Source: Microbispora rosea
Lineage (GTDB): Bacteria > Actinomycetota > Actinomycetes > Streptosporangiales > Streptosporangiaceae
DNA length: 64,000 nucleotides
Direction: 5' to 3'
Assembly (NCBI RefSeq): GCF_900156315.1
Contig: NZ_FTNI01000023.1
Location: 1-64,000 of the forward strand
The translations under genes and the position numbers were made by a program. Below the pieces are notes generated by a model. The model was not told where the DNA came from. It saw only the letters and a program-made list of their open reading frames with translations, and did no database searches. This document shows, one piece after another, positions 56,900 to 64,000 of the stretch (its first letter is position 1; every line of letters starts with the position of its first letter).

Positions 56900-58081
56900 G
56901 TGAAGCCACGCACCCTGCCTCCCGCCGCCCGCGCCCTGCTCGCGGTGCTGCTCGTGGCCTGTCCCGCGCTCGCCGCGGGCTGCGCCGTACGCGTGCCGCC
57001 CGCGCCGCGCATCACGATGAGCCCGGCCTCCGGCGCGGCGGCGGTCCCGCCGGACGCGGGACTGGTCGTCAGGGCGGAGGGCGGCAGGCTGACCAGTGTG
57101 CTGGCGTTCGCGGGACGCGACCCGGTGCCCGGCGCGTTCGATCCGGCCCACACGGTGTGGCGGTCGTCGTGGACGCTGCGTCCGGGCACCCAACATGTCG
57201 TCAACGCCGTCGCGACCGGGCCCCAGAGCGTCACCGCCCAGGTCGCGGGCCGGTTCCGCACACTCACCCCGCGCCACGAGCTCGCCGTGGCCTCGGTCGT
57301 CCCGTCCGACGGGGAGACCGTCGGGGTCGGCATGCCGGTCATCATGACGTTCACCGGTCCGGTCGAGGACCGCGCGGCGGTCGAGCGGGCGCTGGAGGTC
57401 CGGGGCCCGGCCGAGGGCGCCTGGCACTGGGCGAGCTCCACCCAGGTCGTCTACCGGCCGCGGAAGTGGTGGCCGGCCGGTGGCGAGGTGCGCGTCACCG
57501 CCCATCTCGCCGGCGTCCGCGCCGCCCCCGGCACGTACGGCTCCGCGGACCGGACCGTGGCCTTCACCGTGGGGCGGGCCATGGTCAGCACCGTCGACAC
57601 CCGCACCCACCAGATGGTGGTGCGGCAGGACGGGAAGCCGGCCCAGCACATACCGATCAGCGCGGGCAGGGCGACCACCAGGGAATACACGACCACGAGC
57701 GGGATCCACCTCACAATGGACAAGGGCAACCCCGTCCGCATGGTCTCGCCGGGCCGCCGCAAGGGCGACCCCGGCTACTACGACAAGCTCATCGACTACG
57801 CCGTGCGGATCTCCAACAGCGGGGAGTACGTCCACGCGCTGGACAACGTGTGGGCGCAGGGCCGGGCGAACGTCAGCCACGGCTGCGTGAACGTCCGTCC
57901 CGACCAGGCACGGTGGTTCTACGATCACGCGCTGCGCGGCGATCCCGTCATCGTCACCGGCACCACACGCGAGCTGGAGTGGAACAACGGCTGGGGCTAC
58001 TGGCAGCTCTCCTGGCCCCGGTGGCTGGCCGGCAGCGCCCTCCGGCACGAGGGCGCCACGACCCCTTCCGCCGCCTCTTGA
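56900..58081 (+). CDS. L,D-transpeptidase (lipoprotein, Ldt/YkuD type)
   Basis: Peptidoglycan cross-linking enzyme of 393 residues. The start at 56900 (GTG) is chosen because the -10 box TATCTT lies 8 bases upstream, as in leaderless genes; a GTG two codons earlier is too close to the box. The signal peptide ends in the lipobox LAAGC with C28. A tandem of two Ig-like domains (residues about 35-240; GMPVIMTFTGPVEDRAAVERALEV, TQVVYRPRKWWPAGGEVRVTAHL) precedes the YkuD catalytic domain, whose active site is HALDNVWAQGRANVSHGCVNVRP, with the nucleophile Cys in SHGC. The Ig domains plus YkuD resemble the mycobacterial Ldt group that makes 3-3 cross-links. Confidence 0.95.
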   Translation: MKPRTLPPAARALLAVLLVACPALAAGCAVRVPPAPRITMSPASGAAAVPPDAGLVVRAEGGRLTSVLAFAGRDPVPGAFDPAHTVWRSSWTLRPGTQHVVNAVATGPQSVTAQVAGRFRTLTPRHELAVASVVPSDGETVGVGMPVIMTFTGPVEDRAAVERALEVRGPAEGAWHWASSTQVVYRPRKWWPAGGEVRVTAHLAGVRAAPGTYGSADRTVAFTVGRAMVSTVDTRTHQMVVRQDGKPAQHIPISAGRATTREYTTTSGIHLTMDKGNPVRMVSPGRRKGDPGYYDKLIDYAVRISNSGEYVHALDNVWAQGRANVSHGCVNVRPDQARWFYDHALRGDPVIVTGTTRELEWNNGWGYWQLSWPRWLAGSALRHEGATTPSAAS

Positions 58082-58127
58082 CAGAGGTGGCCGCATTCAA
58101 GTCAGCGTTCTGCATTACGGTCGAGTC

Positions 58128-58550
58128 ATGGCAGTAGCAATCGATCTGACCCTTTACTGCGAGAACGCGCGGCTCGTCGCCGAGTTCTGGAAGACGGCGC
58201 TCGGCTACGTCGACGAGGTCCCGGCAGCCGGGCACGCGACCGGTGAGGAGTCGTTCGCGCTGCCGGCCGGCGGCGCGGAGGACGACGGCGCCTGCCTCCG
58301 CGACCCCGAGGGGGCCGGTCCCCGGCTCTCCATCTTCCGCGTCCCGGAGCGGAAGACGGCGGAGAACCGGCTCCACATCGACGTCCGCGTGCCGGGGGAC
58401 GGCACAGCCGCCGACCGGTGGGAGCGGATCAGGGCGGAGGCCGCCCGGCTGGTGCGCGCCGGCGGCACGATTCTGGAGGCGTTCGACGACCACATCCTGA
58501 TGGCCGACCCCGAGGACAACGAGTTCCGCGTCACCGCTTCCCCTGCGTGA
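58128..58550 (+). CDS. VOC-family (glyoxalase-like) protein
   Basis: A 140-residue one-domain vicinal-oxygen-chelate fold. The opening AIDLTLYCENARLVAEFWKTALGY and the later RLHIDVRV, VRAGGTILEAFDDHILMADPEDNEFRV are the standard betaalphabetabetabeta half-repeats. The metal-ligand positions (H and E) are only partly kept, so it may bind rather than transform its ligand. The ATG at 58128 has TACGGT six bases upstream, another leaderless candidate. Function unknown; many such proteins bind small toxins or intermediates. Confidence 0.88.
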   Translation: MAVAIDLTLYCENARLVAEFWKTALGYVDEVPAAGHATGEESFALPAGGAEDDGACLRDPEGAGPRLSIFRVPERKTAENRLHIDVRVPGDGTAADRWERIRAEAARLVRAGGTILEAFDDHILMADPEDNEFRVTASPA

Positions 58551-58594
58551 GGCTCCGAGTCCCCTGGGTGAGGCCCGGCCTCTGGGACAACGCG

Positions 58595-58610
58595 ACCTAA
58601 CGCGTTAGGT
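58595..58610. promoter_or_regulatory. Perfect 16-bp palindrome ACCTAACGCGTTAGGT
   Basis: An exact inverted repeat with a central CGCG, 52-68 bases upstream of the NfeD start, with GAGGAGG just downstream. It is a probable operator of the NfeD/SPFH pair; the shape suits TetR- or PadR-type regulators, but none is adjacent. Confidence 0.65.
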
Positions 58611-58662
58611 TTGAGGAGGAACCCCACCCGAGCGGTGTTCGTTCATCGCTATGGAGGCGGCA

Positions 58663-59094
58663 ATGGACCCGTGGATCATTTGGCTCATCCTGGCGGCGGC
58701 GCTGGGCGTGGCGGAGATCTTCACGCTGACCGCGTCATTGGGGCTGCTGTCCATCGCGGCGCTGCTCACGACCGCCGTCGCGGCCGTCGGGCTGCCGCCC
58801 GCGCTCCAGCTGGCCGTGTTCGTCATCGCCTCCGCCGCCGGCCTCGCCGGAGTGCGCCCGATCGCGCTCCGGCACATCAAGCAGCCGCCGCTGAAGCGCT
58901 TCGGGGTGTCCGCCCTCGTCGGCAAGTCCGCGTACGTGACCAAGGAGGTCACCGGCAGGGACGGCCGGGTGCAGATCGGCAGCGAGGAGTGGTCGGCCCG
59001 TGCCTACGACGAGACGCTCGTGATCCCACCGGGGGCCACGGTCGACGTCATAGAGATCGAGGGCGCCACCGCCCTCGTATATCCCCGGGAGTGA
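58663..59094 (+). CDS. NfeD-like membrane protein, partner of the SPFH protein
   Basis: A 143-residue protein with three or four hydrophobic segments (PWIIWLILAAALGVAEIFTLTASLG, LLSIAALLTTAVAAVGL, ALQLAVFVIASAAGLAG) and a C-terminal OB-fold (PLKRFGVSALVGKSAYVTKEVTGRDGRVQIGSEEWSARAYDETLVIPPGATVDVIEIEGATALVYP), the NfeD signature. It lies three bases upstream of an SPFH gene, a widespread pairing in which NfeD may tether or assist the membrane-microdomain protein. The ATG at 58663 is preferred over that at 58651 because GGAGG fits it better. Role in membrane organisation inferred. Confidence 0.93.
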   Translation: MDPWIIWLILAAALGVAEIFTLTASLGLLSIAALLTTAVAAVGLPPALQLAVFVIASAAGLAGVRPIALRHIKQPPLKRFGVSALVGKSAYVTKEVTGRDGRVQIGSEEWSARAYDETLVIPPGATVDVIEIEGATALVYPRE

Positions 59095-59097
59095 GCA

Positions 59098-60192
59098 ATG
59101 GACGCTGCACTGATCGCCGGAATCGTCATCGCGTTCGTCGCGATCCTGACGGTGCTGCGAGCGGTCCGGATCGTGCCCCAGGCCAGAGCCGGCAACGTCG
59201 AGCGCCTGGGCAGGTACTACCGCACGCTGGGCCCCGGCCTGAACTTCGTCATCCCCTACATCGACCGGGTCCGCCCGCTGCTGGACCTGCGCGAGCAGGT
59301 GGTGTCGTTCAAGCCGCAGCCGGTCATCACCGAGGACAACCTCGTCGTGGACATCGACACGGTGCTGTATTTCCAGGTCACCGATCCCCGGGCGGCGGAG
59401 TACGAGATCGCGAACTTCATCCAGGGCGTCGAGCAGCTCACCGTGACGACGCTGCGCAACGTCGTCGGCGGCATGGATCTGGAGAAGACGCTCACCTCCC
59501 GTGACATGATCAACAGTCAGCTGCGCGGCGTGCTGGACGATGCCACCGGCAAGTGGGGCATCCGGGTCAACCGGGTCGAGATCAAGGCGATCGACCCGCC
59601 GAAGACCATCAAGGACGCCATGGAGAAGCAGATGCGCGCCGAGCGGGACAAGCGGGCGGCGATCCTCACCGCCGAAGGCCAGCGGCAGTCGCAGATCCTC
59701 ACCGCCGAGGGCGACAAGCAGAGCGCGATCCTGCGCGCCGAGGGCGAGCGCACCTCCCAGATCCTCAAGGCCCAGGGTCAGTCGCAGGCGATCGACGAGG
59801 TGTTCCAGGCCGTGCACCGCAACGACCCCGACCCCAAGCTGCTCGCCTACCAGTACCTCCAGGTGCTGCCCCAGCTCGCCCAGGGCCAGGGCAACACGAT
59901 GTGGGTGATCCCGAGCGAGGTCACCTCGGCGCTCAACACGTTGTCCAAGGCGTTCACCGAGTCGCTGCCCGCGAGCCGGGCCACCGTGACGGACGCCAGG
60001 GAGCACGAGCGGAGGACGGTGCGCGACGAGGCGGTCGCCGAGGCCGAGCGCGCCGCCGCCGAGGCAAAGGCGGCGGCCGAGGACAGCGAGCTGGGGCCGC
60101 GCCAGATCGAGGCGGGCCGCCCCGCCCTCGGCACGGACGGCGTGCCCAACCCCGACCCGGCCCACGCCGTACGCCCGGACGAGCGGCCGTAG
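59098..60192 (+). CDS. SPFH (stomatin/slipin-type) membrane protein
   Basis: A 364-residue protein of the stomatin/prohibitin/flotillin superfamily. A single N-terminal helix (ALIAGIVIAFVAILTVL) anchors it; the SPFH core (about 25-200) has GRYYRTLGPGLNFVIPYIDRV, VSFKPQPVITEDNLVVDIDTVLYFQV and VTTLRNVVGGMDLEKTLTSRDMINSQLRGVLDDATGKWGIRVNRVEIKAIDPP, the slipin-type core. A repeated coiled-coil region follows (AAILTAEGQRQSQILTAEGDKQSAILRAEGERTSQILKAQGQSQAI), then an Ala/Glu-rich tail. It starts three bases after NfeD and should form oligomeric membrane platforms with it. Confidence 0.95.
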   Translation: MDAALIAGIVIAFVAILTVLRAVRIVPQARAGNVERLGRYYRTLGPGLNFVIPYIDRVRPLLDLREQVVSFKPQPVITEDNLVVDIDTVLYFQVTDPRAAEYEIANFIQGVEQLTVTTLRNVVGGMDLEKTLTSRDMINSQLRGVLDDATGKWGIRVNRVEIKAIDPPKTIKDAMEKQMRAERDKRAAILTAEGQRQSQILTAEGDKQSAILRAEGERTSQILKAQGQSQAIDEVFQAVHRNDPDPKLLAYQYLQVLPQLAQGQGNTMWVIPSEVTSALNTLSKAFTESLPASRATVTDAREHERRTVRDEAVAEAERAAAEAKAAAEDSELGPRQIEAGRPALGTDGVPNPDPAHAVRPDERP

Positions 60193-60285
60193 CTCCCGGA
60201 CGGCTCGCCCCCTGCCCGGCCGCGGCTTCCCGGCCTCCGGGCGGGGCGCCGCCCCGGCTGTGCACGACCGGTCCTCAGCCCGGCG

Positions 60286-61664
60286 TCAGACCATGGCCAG
60301 GTAGGCGGCGAGCTCCTCGTTCGAGGACGTGGAGACTCCGACGTATCCGTCCGGGCGCACGAGGGTGTGCCGCTCGCCGCCGTACGGCTCGGCCGGCGCG
60401 TACGCGCGCACCGCGGGACCGCCGGGGACGCGCGGAGCGGGGCCGGGGGACAGCAGGGTGAAGTGCGGGCCCCGCAGCAGGTCGAACATGCGGGCCCGCG
60501 TCCCTCCCGCGAGCGTCAGCGGGCCGTCCGGCACCCGGTCGCCGCCGCGCCGGGCGAGCGAGCCGCCCCGATAGCTCAGCGAGAGCTGGTAGGTCTCCTC
60601 TCCGCGTTTGTAGGACTTCTTGCCGGCGAGATCCACGCTGAGTCCGAGCACCCGGGCGGCGACGGGCCTGCGCTCCTCCTCGTAGGTGTCCAGCAGCGCC
60701 TCCGGCGCTCCCGCGAGCACCCTGGCGAGCTTCCAGCCCAGGTTGTAGGCGTCATGGACGCCGGTGTTGAGCCCTGCCCGCCCGCCGGCGGGTGCACGTG
60801 GACGGCGTCCCCGGCCAGGAAGACCCGGCCGGACCGATAGCGGTCGGCGAGGCGGATGTTCACCCGATAGAGGGAGGACCACAGCAGCTCGGTCAGGCGC
60901 ACCCCGCGCAGCATGGACCTCTCGGCGAGGATCCGCTGATACGCGGGCAACGTCTGCTCCGGCGCGGCCCCTGGCTTCAGCGAGGCGATCATCTGGAAGG
61001 TGCCGGTGCCGGCCATCGGGTAGAGCGCCACCATCCCCCTGCCCGGCCGCACCCAGACGTGGATGTGGTCCCGGTCGATCCCCTCGGCCCGTACGTCGCC
61101 GAGGGCCATCCGCTCCTCCTCGCGGGTCTCGCCGGTGAAGCCGATGCCGAGGGCCTTGCGCACCGGGCTCCTGCCGCCGTCCGCCGCGACCAGGTAACGC
61201 GCCCGCAGGCGCTCTCCCGTGCCGAGCCTGGCGGTCACCCCGTCCGCGTCCTGCTCGAAGCCGGTCAGCGCGCTGCCCTGCTCCACCTCTCCGCCCAGCT
61301 CGGCCAGGCGCTCGCGCAGCACCGCCTCGGTGCGCCACTGCGGATGCATCAGCACCATCGGGTACGGCACGGCGTCCGTGGCCGCGGCCGACCTGTGCAT
61401 GCGGGCCCGCCAGATCGGCACCGCGCCCATCCTGACCCGCAACGGCGGGTAGGGCGTCGCCGCGGCCAGGATCGGGCCGATCACCCCGAGGTCGTCGAAG
61501 ACCTCCTGCGTACGCGGTTGCAGGCCCTTGCCCTTGGAGCCGGCCGCGGGCTCGGGCGCCTGGTCGACGATGCGGAAGGCGACGCCCCGGCGGGCCAGGT
61601 CCACCGCGAGGGTGAGCCCGGTGGGACCGGCCCCGGCGATCAGTACGTCCGTGTTCTCATGCAT
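60286..61664 (-). pseudogene. FAD-dependent aromatic monooxygenase, broken by a one-base deletion
   Basis: Two overlapping frames together encode one intact-length monooxygenase of the PHBH/phenol-hydroxylase type. Frame 1 (from 61664) has the FAD motif VLIAGAGPTGLTLAVDLARRG, ARYLVAADGGRSPVRKALGIGF and VFLAGDAVHVHPPAGGQG. In frame 2 the chain continues as GLNTGVHDAYNLGWKLARVLAGAPEALLDTYEEERRPVAARV. The family needs GGQGLNTG; the DNA has GGGCAGGGCTCAACACC where one extra C (GGGCCTC) would keep the frame, so a base is missing near 60773-60776. It is either a recent pseudogene or a sequencing or assembly error. If intact, it would hydroxylate an aromatic or polyketide. Confidence 0.8.
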
Positions 61665-61867
61665 GTCCTGACCGTGACAGGCCGCTCTGCCGAATCCCTG
61701 TCAGGCGCCTGCCACGCCCTGCCGCCGCGTCGCCCCACCAAATTCCCGTGACGACTGTCGTCGCTGTAGGTGAGGAGGGAGTTGACGGGTACCCGGTCAG
61801 GGGGACTACTGCTGCCGGACGCGTGGGGGGAAGGCTTTGACCGGGTGCGTGGACATCTCCGGGGAGG

Positions 61868-63367
61868 GTGAGCGGTTCCCCGCCGCTTCGCCAAGACGAG
61901 GTGCGCGTACCGGTGCCTGACCGGGTCAGCAGCGGAGTCCCCGCAGGTGGGACGCCCGGCAGGCACGGGCAGAAGGTCGCCGACCCCCGCCGCTGGAAGG
62001 CGCTGACCGTCTGCCTGATCGCCGGTTTCGTCACCTGGCTGGACATCAGCATCGTCAACGTGGCGCTGCCCTCCATCCGCATCGCGCTGAACGCCCCGCC
62101 GAGCGACCTGCAGTGGGTGGTGTCGGGATACGCGTTCGCCTTCGGGCTGCTGCTGGTGCCCGCCGGGCGATTCGGTGACACGCACGGCCGGCGCAACGTG
62201 TTTCTCTTCGGCGCGGCCCTGTTCACCCTGGCCAGCGCCGCCGCGGGAGCCGCCCCCGAATCGAGTTGGCTGATCGTGGCACGAGTCGCCCAGGGGGCGG
62301 CAGCGGGAGTGATCGCTCCGCAGGTCACCGGTCTGATCCAGCAGCTTTTCCAGGACGCGGAGCGCGGCCGGGCGTTCGGCCTGCTGGGTGCCACGATGAG
62401 CATCTCGACCGCGGTCGGCCCGCTGCTCGGCGGCCTGCTCATCCGGTTCAGCGGTGAGCGGGAGGGGTGGCGCCACGTCCTGCACGTCAGCATCCCCATC
62501 AGCCTCATCGCCATGATCTTGGCGTACCTGTACATCCCCGGGCGGCCGGCCGGGAAGCGGCGGCGGCGGGAAAGCATGGATCCTGTGGGAGTGCTGCTCC
62601 TGGCCGCCGGCGTCCTGCTGCTGATCCTTCCGCTCGTGGAGGGGCGCGCATGGCCGGGATCGAGCAAGTGGCTGCTGATACTGGCCGGGGCCGTCGTGCT
62701 CACCGGCTTCGTGGGCTGGGAGCGCTGGTATGGGAAGCGCCACGACCCGATAGTCGATCTTTCTTTGTTCCGCCGAGGCTCGTATGCCCTCGGAACCCTG
62801 CTCGCGCTGCTCTACTTCGGCGGATTCACCGCGATCTTCTTCCTCATCACCCAATATCTGCAGGAGGGCCTGCACTACTCCGCGCTGCGAGCGGGCTGGG
62901 TGAGCGCGGCGTTCGCGCTGGGATCGGCACTCAGCGCCGCGTTCGGTGGCCGGGTCGTCGTCCGGTTCGGCCGCCCGCTGGTCGTGTTCGGGCTGGTGCT
63001 CGTCACCCTCGGATTGGCCGCCACCGAACCCGCCATGCGGCTGGTTTCCGGCCAGAACGCGGCCTGGGCGGTCGCGGCGCCCTTGTTCGTCGCCGGGGTG
63101 GGCAACGGCCTGATCGTCTCGCCCAACCAGACGCTGACCTTGTCGGCTGTGCCTGTCGCCGAGGCAGGGGTTGCCGCCGGCGTGTTGCAGATGGGACAGC
63201 GCATCGGCGCCTCCATCGGTATCGCGGCGGTGGGCTCGGCTCACGGCATCTATGCGGCGTCGTTTCAGCAAGCACTGCTGGTCAACATCGTGTTCGTGCT
63301 GGCCGCCCTGGCCGCCGGGGTCGCCGACGTGTTCGTCGAGCGCCGCGCCGACCGGCAGCCCGGATGA
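61868..63367 (+). CDS. MFS drug exporter (DHA2, EmrB/QacA type)
   Basis: A 499-residue major-facilitator exporter with 14 membrane segments, the DHA2 topology. Family motifs: the first helix LTVCLIAGFVTWLDISIVNVALPSI (motif D1 region), LQWVVSGYAFAFGLLLVPAGRFGDTHGRRNVFLFGA (motif A), VARVAQGAAAGVIAPQVTGLI (motif B), and GLLGATMSISTAVGPLLGGLLI (motif C, antiporter type). It should expel a drug or natural product. The GTG at 61868 heads the frame; GTG codons at about 61901 or 61911 are alternative starts since the first 30 residues are variable. No regulator gene is next to it. It diverges from the broken monooxygenase gene. Confidence 0.94.
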   Translation: MSGSPPLRQDEVRVPVPDRVSSGVPAGGTPGRHGQKVADPRRWKALTVCLIAGFVTWLDISIVNVALPSIRIALNAPPSDLQWVVSGYAFAFGLLLVPAGRFGDTHGRRNVFLFGAALFTLASAAAGAAPESSWLIVARVAQGAAAGVIAPQVTGLIQQLFQDAERGRAFGLLGATMSISTAVGPLLGGLLIRFSGEREGWRHVLHVSIPISLIAMILAYLYIPGRPAGKRRRRESMDPVGVLLLAAGVLLLILPLVEGRAWPGSSKWLLILAGAVVLTGFVGWERWYGKRHDPIVDLSLFRRGSYALGTLLALLYFGGFTAIFFLITQYLQEGLHYSALRAGWVSAAFALGSALSAAFGGRVVVRFGRPLVVFGLVLVTLGLAATEPAMRLVSGQNAAWAVAAPLFVAGVGNGLIVSPNQTLTLSAVPVAEAGVAAGVLQMGQRIGASIGIAAVGSAHGIYAASFQQALLVNIVFVLAALAAGVADVFVERRADRQPG

Positions 63368-63488
63368 AGCATTCGGGCAGGACGGCCCGTGGATAACCGG
63401 ACGGACCATTGACCGGACAGGGCTTGTCCGGCTGTCCAACCGGACCATAGCGTCGTGAATATGTCGCCTCGTCGCTCGGTAGGCCGCC

Positions 63489-63968
63489 ATGGACGCGCGT
63501 GCGGGTAGCCCCACGTCGAACGATCAGCCGGCGCTGATCGAGAGGGCACGGCGGATCTCGCTGCTACTCGCCCGCATCGGCCTGGGCACCGTCTTCATCG
63601 CGAACGGGTGGGAGAAGTTCGCGATGTCGGGCATCGGCGGCACGGCGGCATTCTTCAAATCTCAGGGCGTGCCCTTCCCGTGGGTGTCGGCCCTAGGGAT
63701 CGCGACCTTGGAGCTGGCCGGAGGCATCGCACTGGTGCTCGGGCTGCTGCTGCCGGTGGTCGGCACGCTGCTCACGCTCGACATGCTGGGAGCGATCGTC
63801 TTCGTTCACGGCAGCAAGGGCTTCTTCATCGCCGACGACGGCGTCGAGTTCGTCCTGGGTCTCGCGGCGGCGAGCCTCGCCATCGCCTTCAGCGGAGGAG
63901 GCGCCCTCGCCGCCGACAACCTGTGGCAGGGGCGCAGGGCGAAGGTCATGGAACACACGTCCCGATGA
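63489..63968 (+). CDS. DoxX family membrane protein
   Basis: A 159-residue protein with four membrane segments, the DoxX fold. The first helix has ISLLLARIGLGTVFIANGWEKFAMSGIGGTAAFFKSQGVPFPWV, the core signature, and WVSALGIATLELAGGIALVLGLLLPVVGTLLTLDMLGAIVFVHGSKGFFIADDGVEFVLGLAAASLAIAFSG follows. DoxX proteins are small integral membrane proteins of the redox/quinone environment; many are linked with oxidative stress in mycobacteria, but no single reaction is agreed. It is the last gene of the window and seems monocistronic. Confidence 0.93.
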   Translation: MDARAGSPTSNDQPALIERARRISLLLARIGLGTVFIANGWEKFAMSGIGGTAAFFKSQGVPFPWVSALGIATLELAGGIALVLGLLLPVVGTLLTLDMLGAIVFVHGSKGFFIADDGVEFVLGLAAASLAIAFSGGGALAADNLWQGRRAKVMEHTSR

Positions 63969-64000
63969 CGCCCGTATGACGTGCCGAGGCTTGACGACGC

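Noticed and set aside
1..64000. tRNA or rRNA genes
   Set aside because: I looked for T-loop and D-loop type motifs in the gaps and found none convincing; a covariance-model search would be decisive.

Overview
The window is chromosomal DNA of a very GC-rich, spore-forming filamentous actinomycete. Lsr2, a conservon (sensor kinase, roadblock, DUF742 and Ras-like GTPase genes), a spore photoproduct lyase relative, an F420-type luciferase-like enzyme, many secreted hydrolases with carbohydrate-binding modules and GTG or leaderless starts all fit. The overall flavour suggests Streptosporangiales, but that placement is inference. No rRNA, tRNA, CRISPR array, intact insertion sequence or prophage was seen. 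The window reads as ordinary chromosome with one degraded patch at about 52.7-54.6 kb.

Layout. 0-6.6 kb: a truncated GH62 arabinofuranosidase with two LacI-type palindromes upstream, an orphan response regulator, a Pro/Thr-rich secreted protein, a MATE exporter behind a Nur-box-like site, and a DUF2804 protein. 6.7-11 kb: a small Cys-containing secreted protein and a coupled pair in which a membrane-anchored solute-binding protein is joined to a membrane/solute-binding/VWA protein. 11-18 kb: LLM oxidoreductase, Lsr2, a coupled SnoaL-like/membrane-protein pair, a large unknown protein, then a Nei-type glycosylase beside a spore photoproduct lyase relative. 18-24 kb: divergent methyltransferase/TetR with a three-half-site operator, two HAD phosphatases, a lipoprotein, a Gfo/Idh/MocA enzyme and an Ohr/OsmC peroxidase. 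24-34 kb: a chitin-active LPMO, an orphan kinase, a zinc-type ArsR/CDF pair, GT2+GT9 glycosyltransferases, a DUF6220/membrane-fused multicopper oxidase pair and a double-SH3 secreted protein.

34-47 kb: a GNAT protein, a CUT1 sugar transporter without its ATPase, the conservon cvnDCBA, and directly upstream of it on the same strand a three-gene terpenoid operon (P450, class I cyclase, class II cyclase with a DxDTT variant). A 30-residue membrane micropeptide gene with its own strong terminator lies upstream of that operon. 47-52.7 kb: a CE3-type esterase with CBM2, an SDR, an EF-hand protein, a PucR regulator, and a divergent IclR/flavin-oxidase pair around a perfect 27-bp palindrome. 52.7-54.6 kb: a lower-GC scar with a lipoprotein and a 5'-truncated AraC gene. 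54.6-64 kb: hmgA-fahA of homogentisate breakdown, an L,D-transpeptidase, a VOC protein, NfeD/SPFH partners, a flavin monooxygenase broken by one missing base, an MFS exporter and a DoxX protein.

Connections worth noting. The LPMO promoter and the sugar-transporter promoter carry palindromes with the same GAAACTTTC core, which suggests one shared (CsnR-like, ROK-type) repressor for chitin or chitosan use. The conservon and the terpenoid operon may form one regulatory and biosynthetic locus. The region also has at least six unrelated short tandem repeats (11-17 bp units) in intergenic positions, several starting at stop codons. Several genes appear to be leaderless, with a -10 box 6-8 bases before the start codon.
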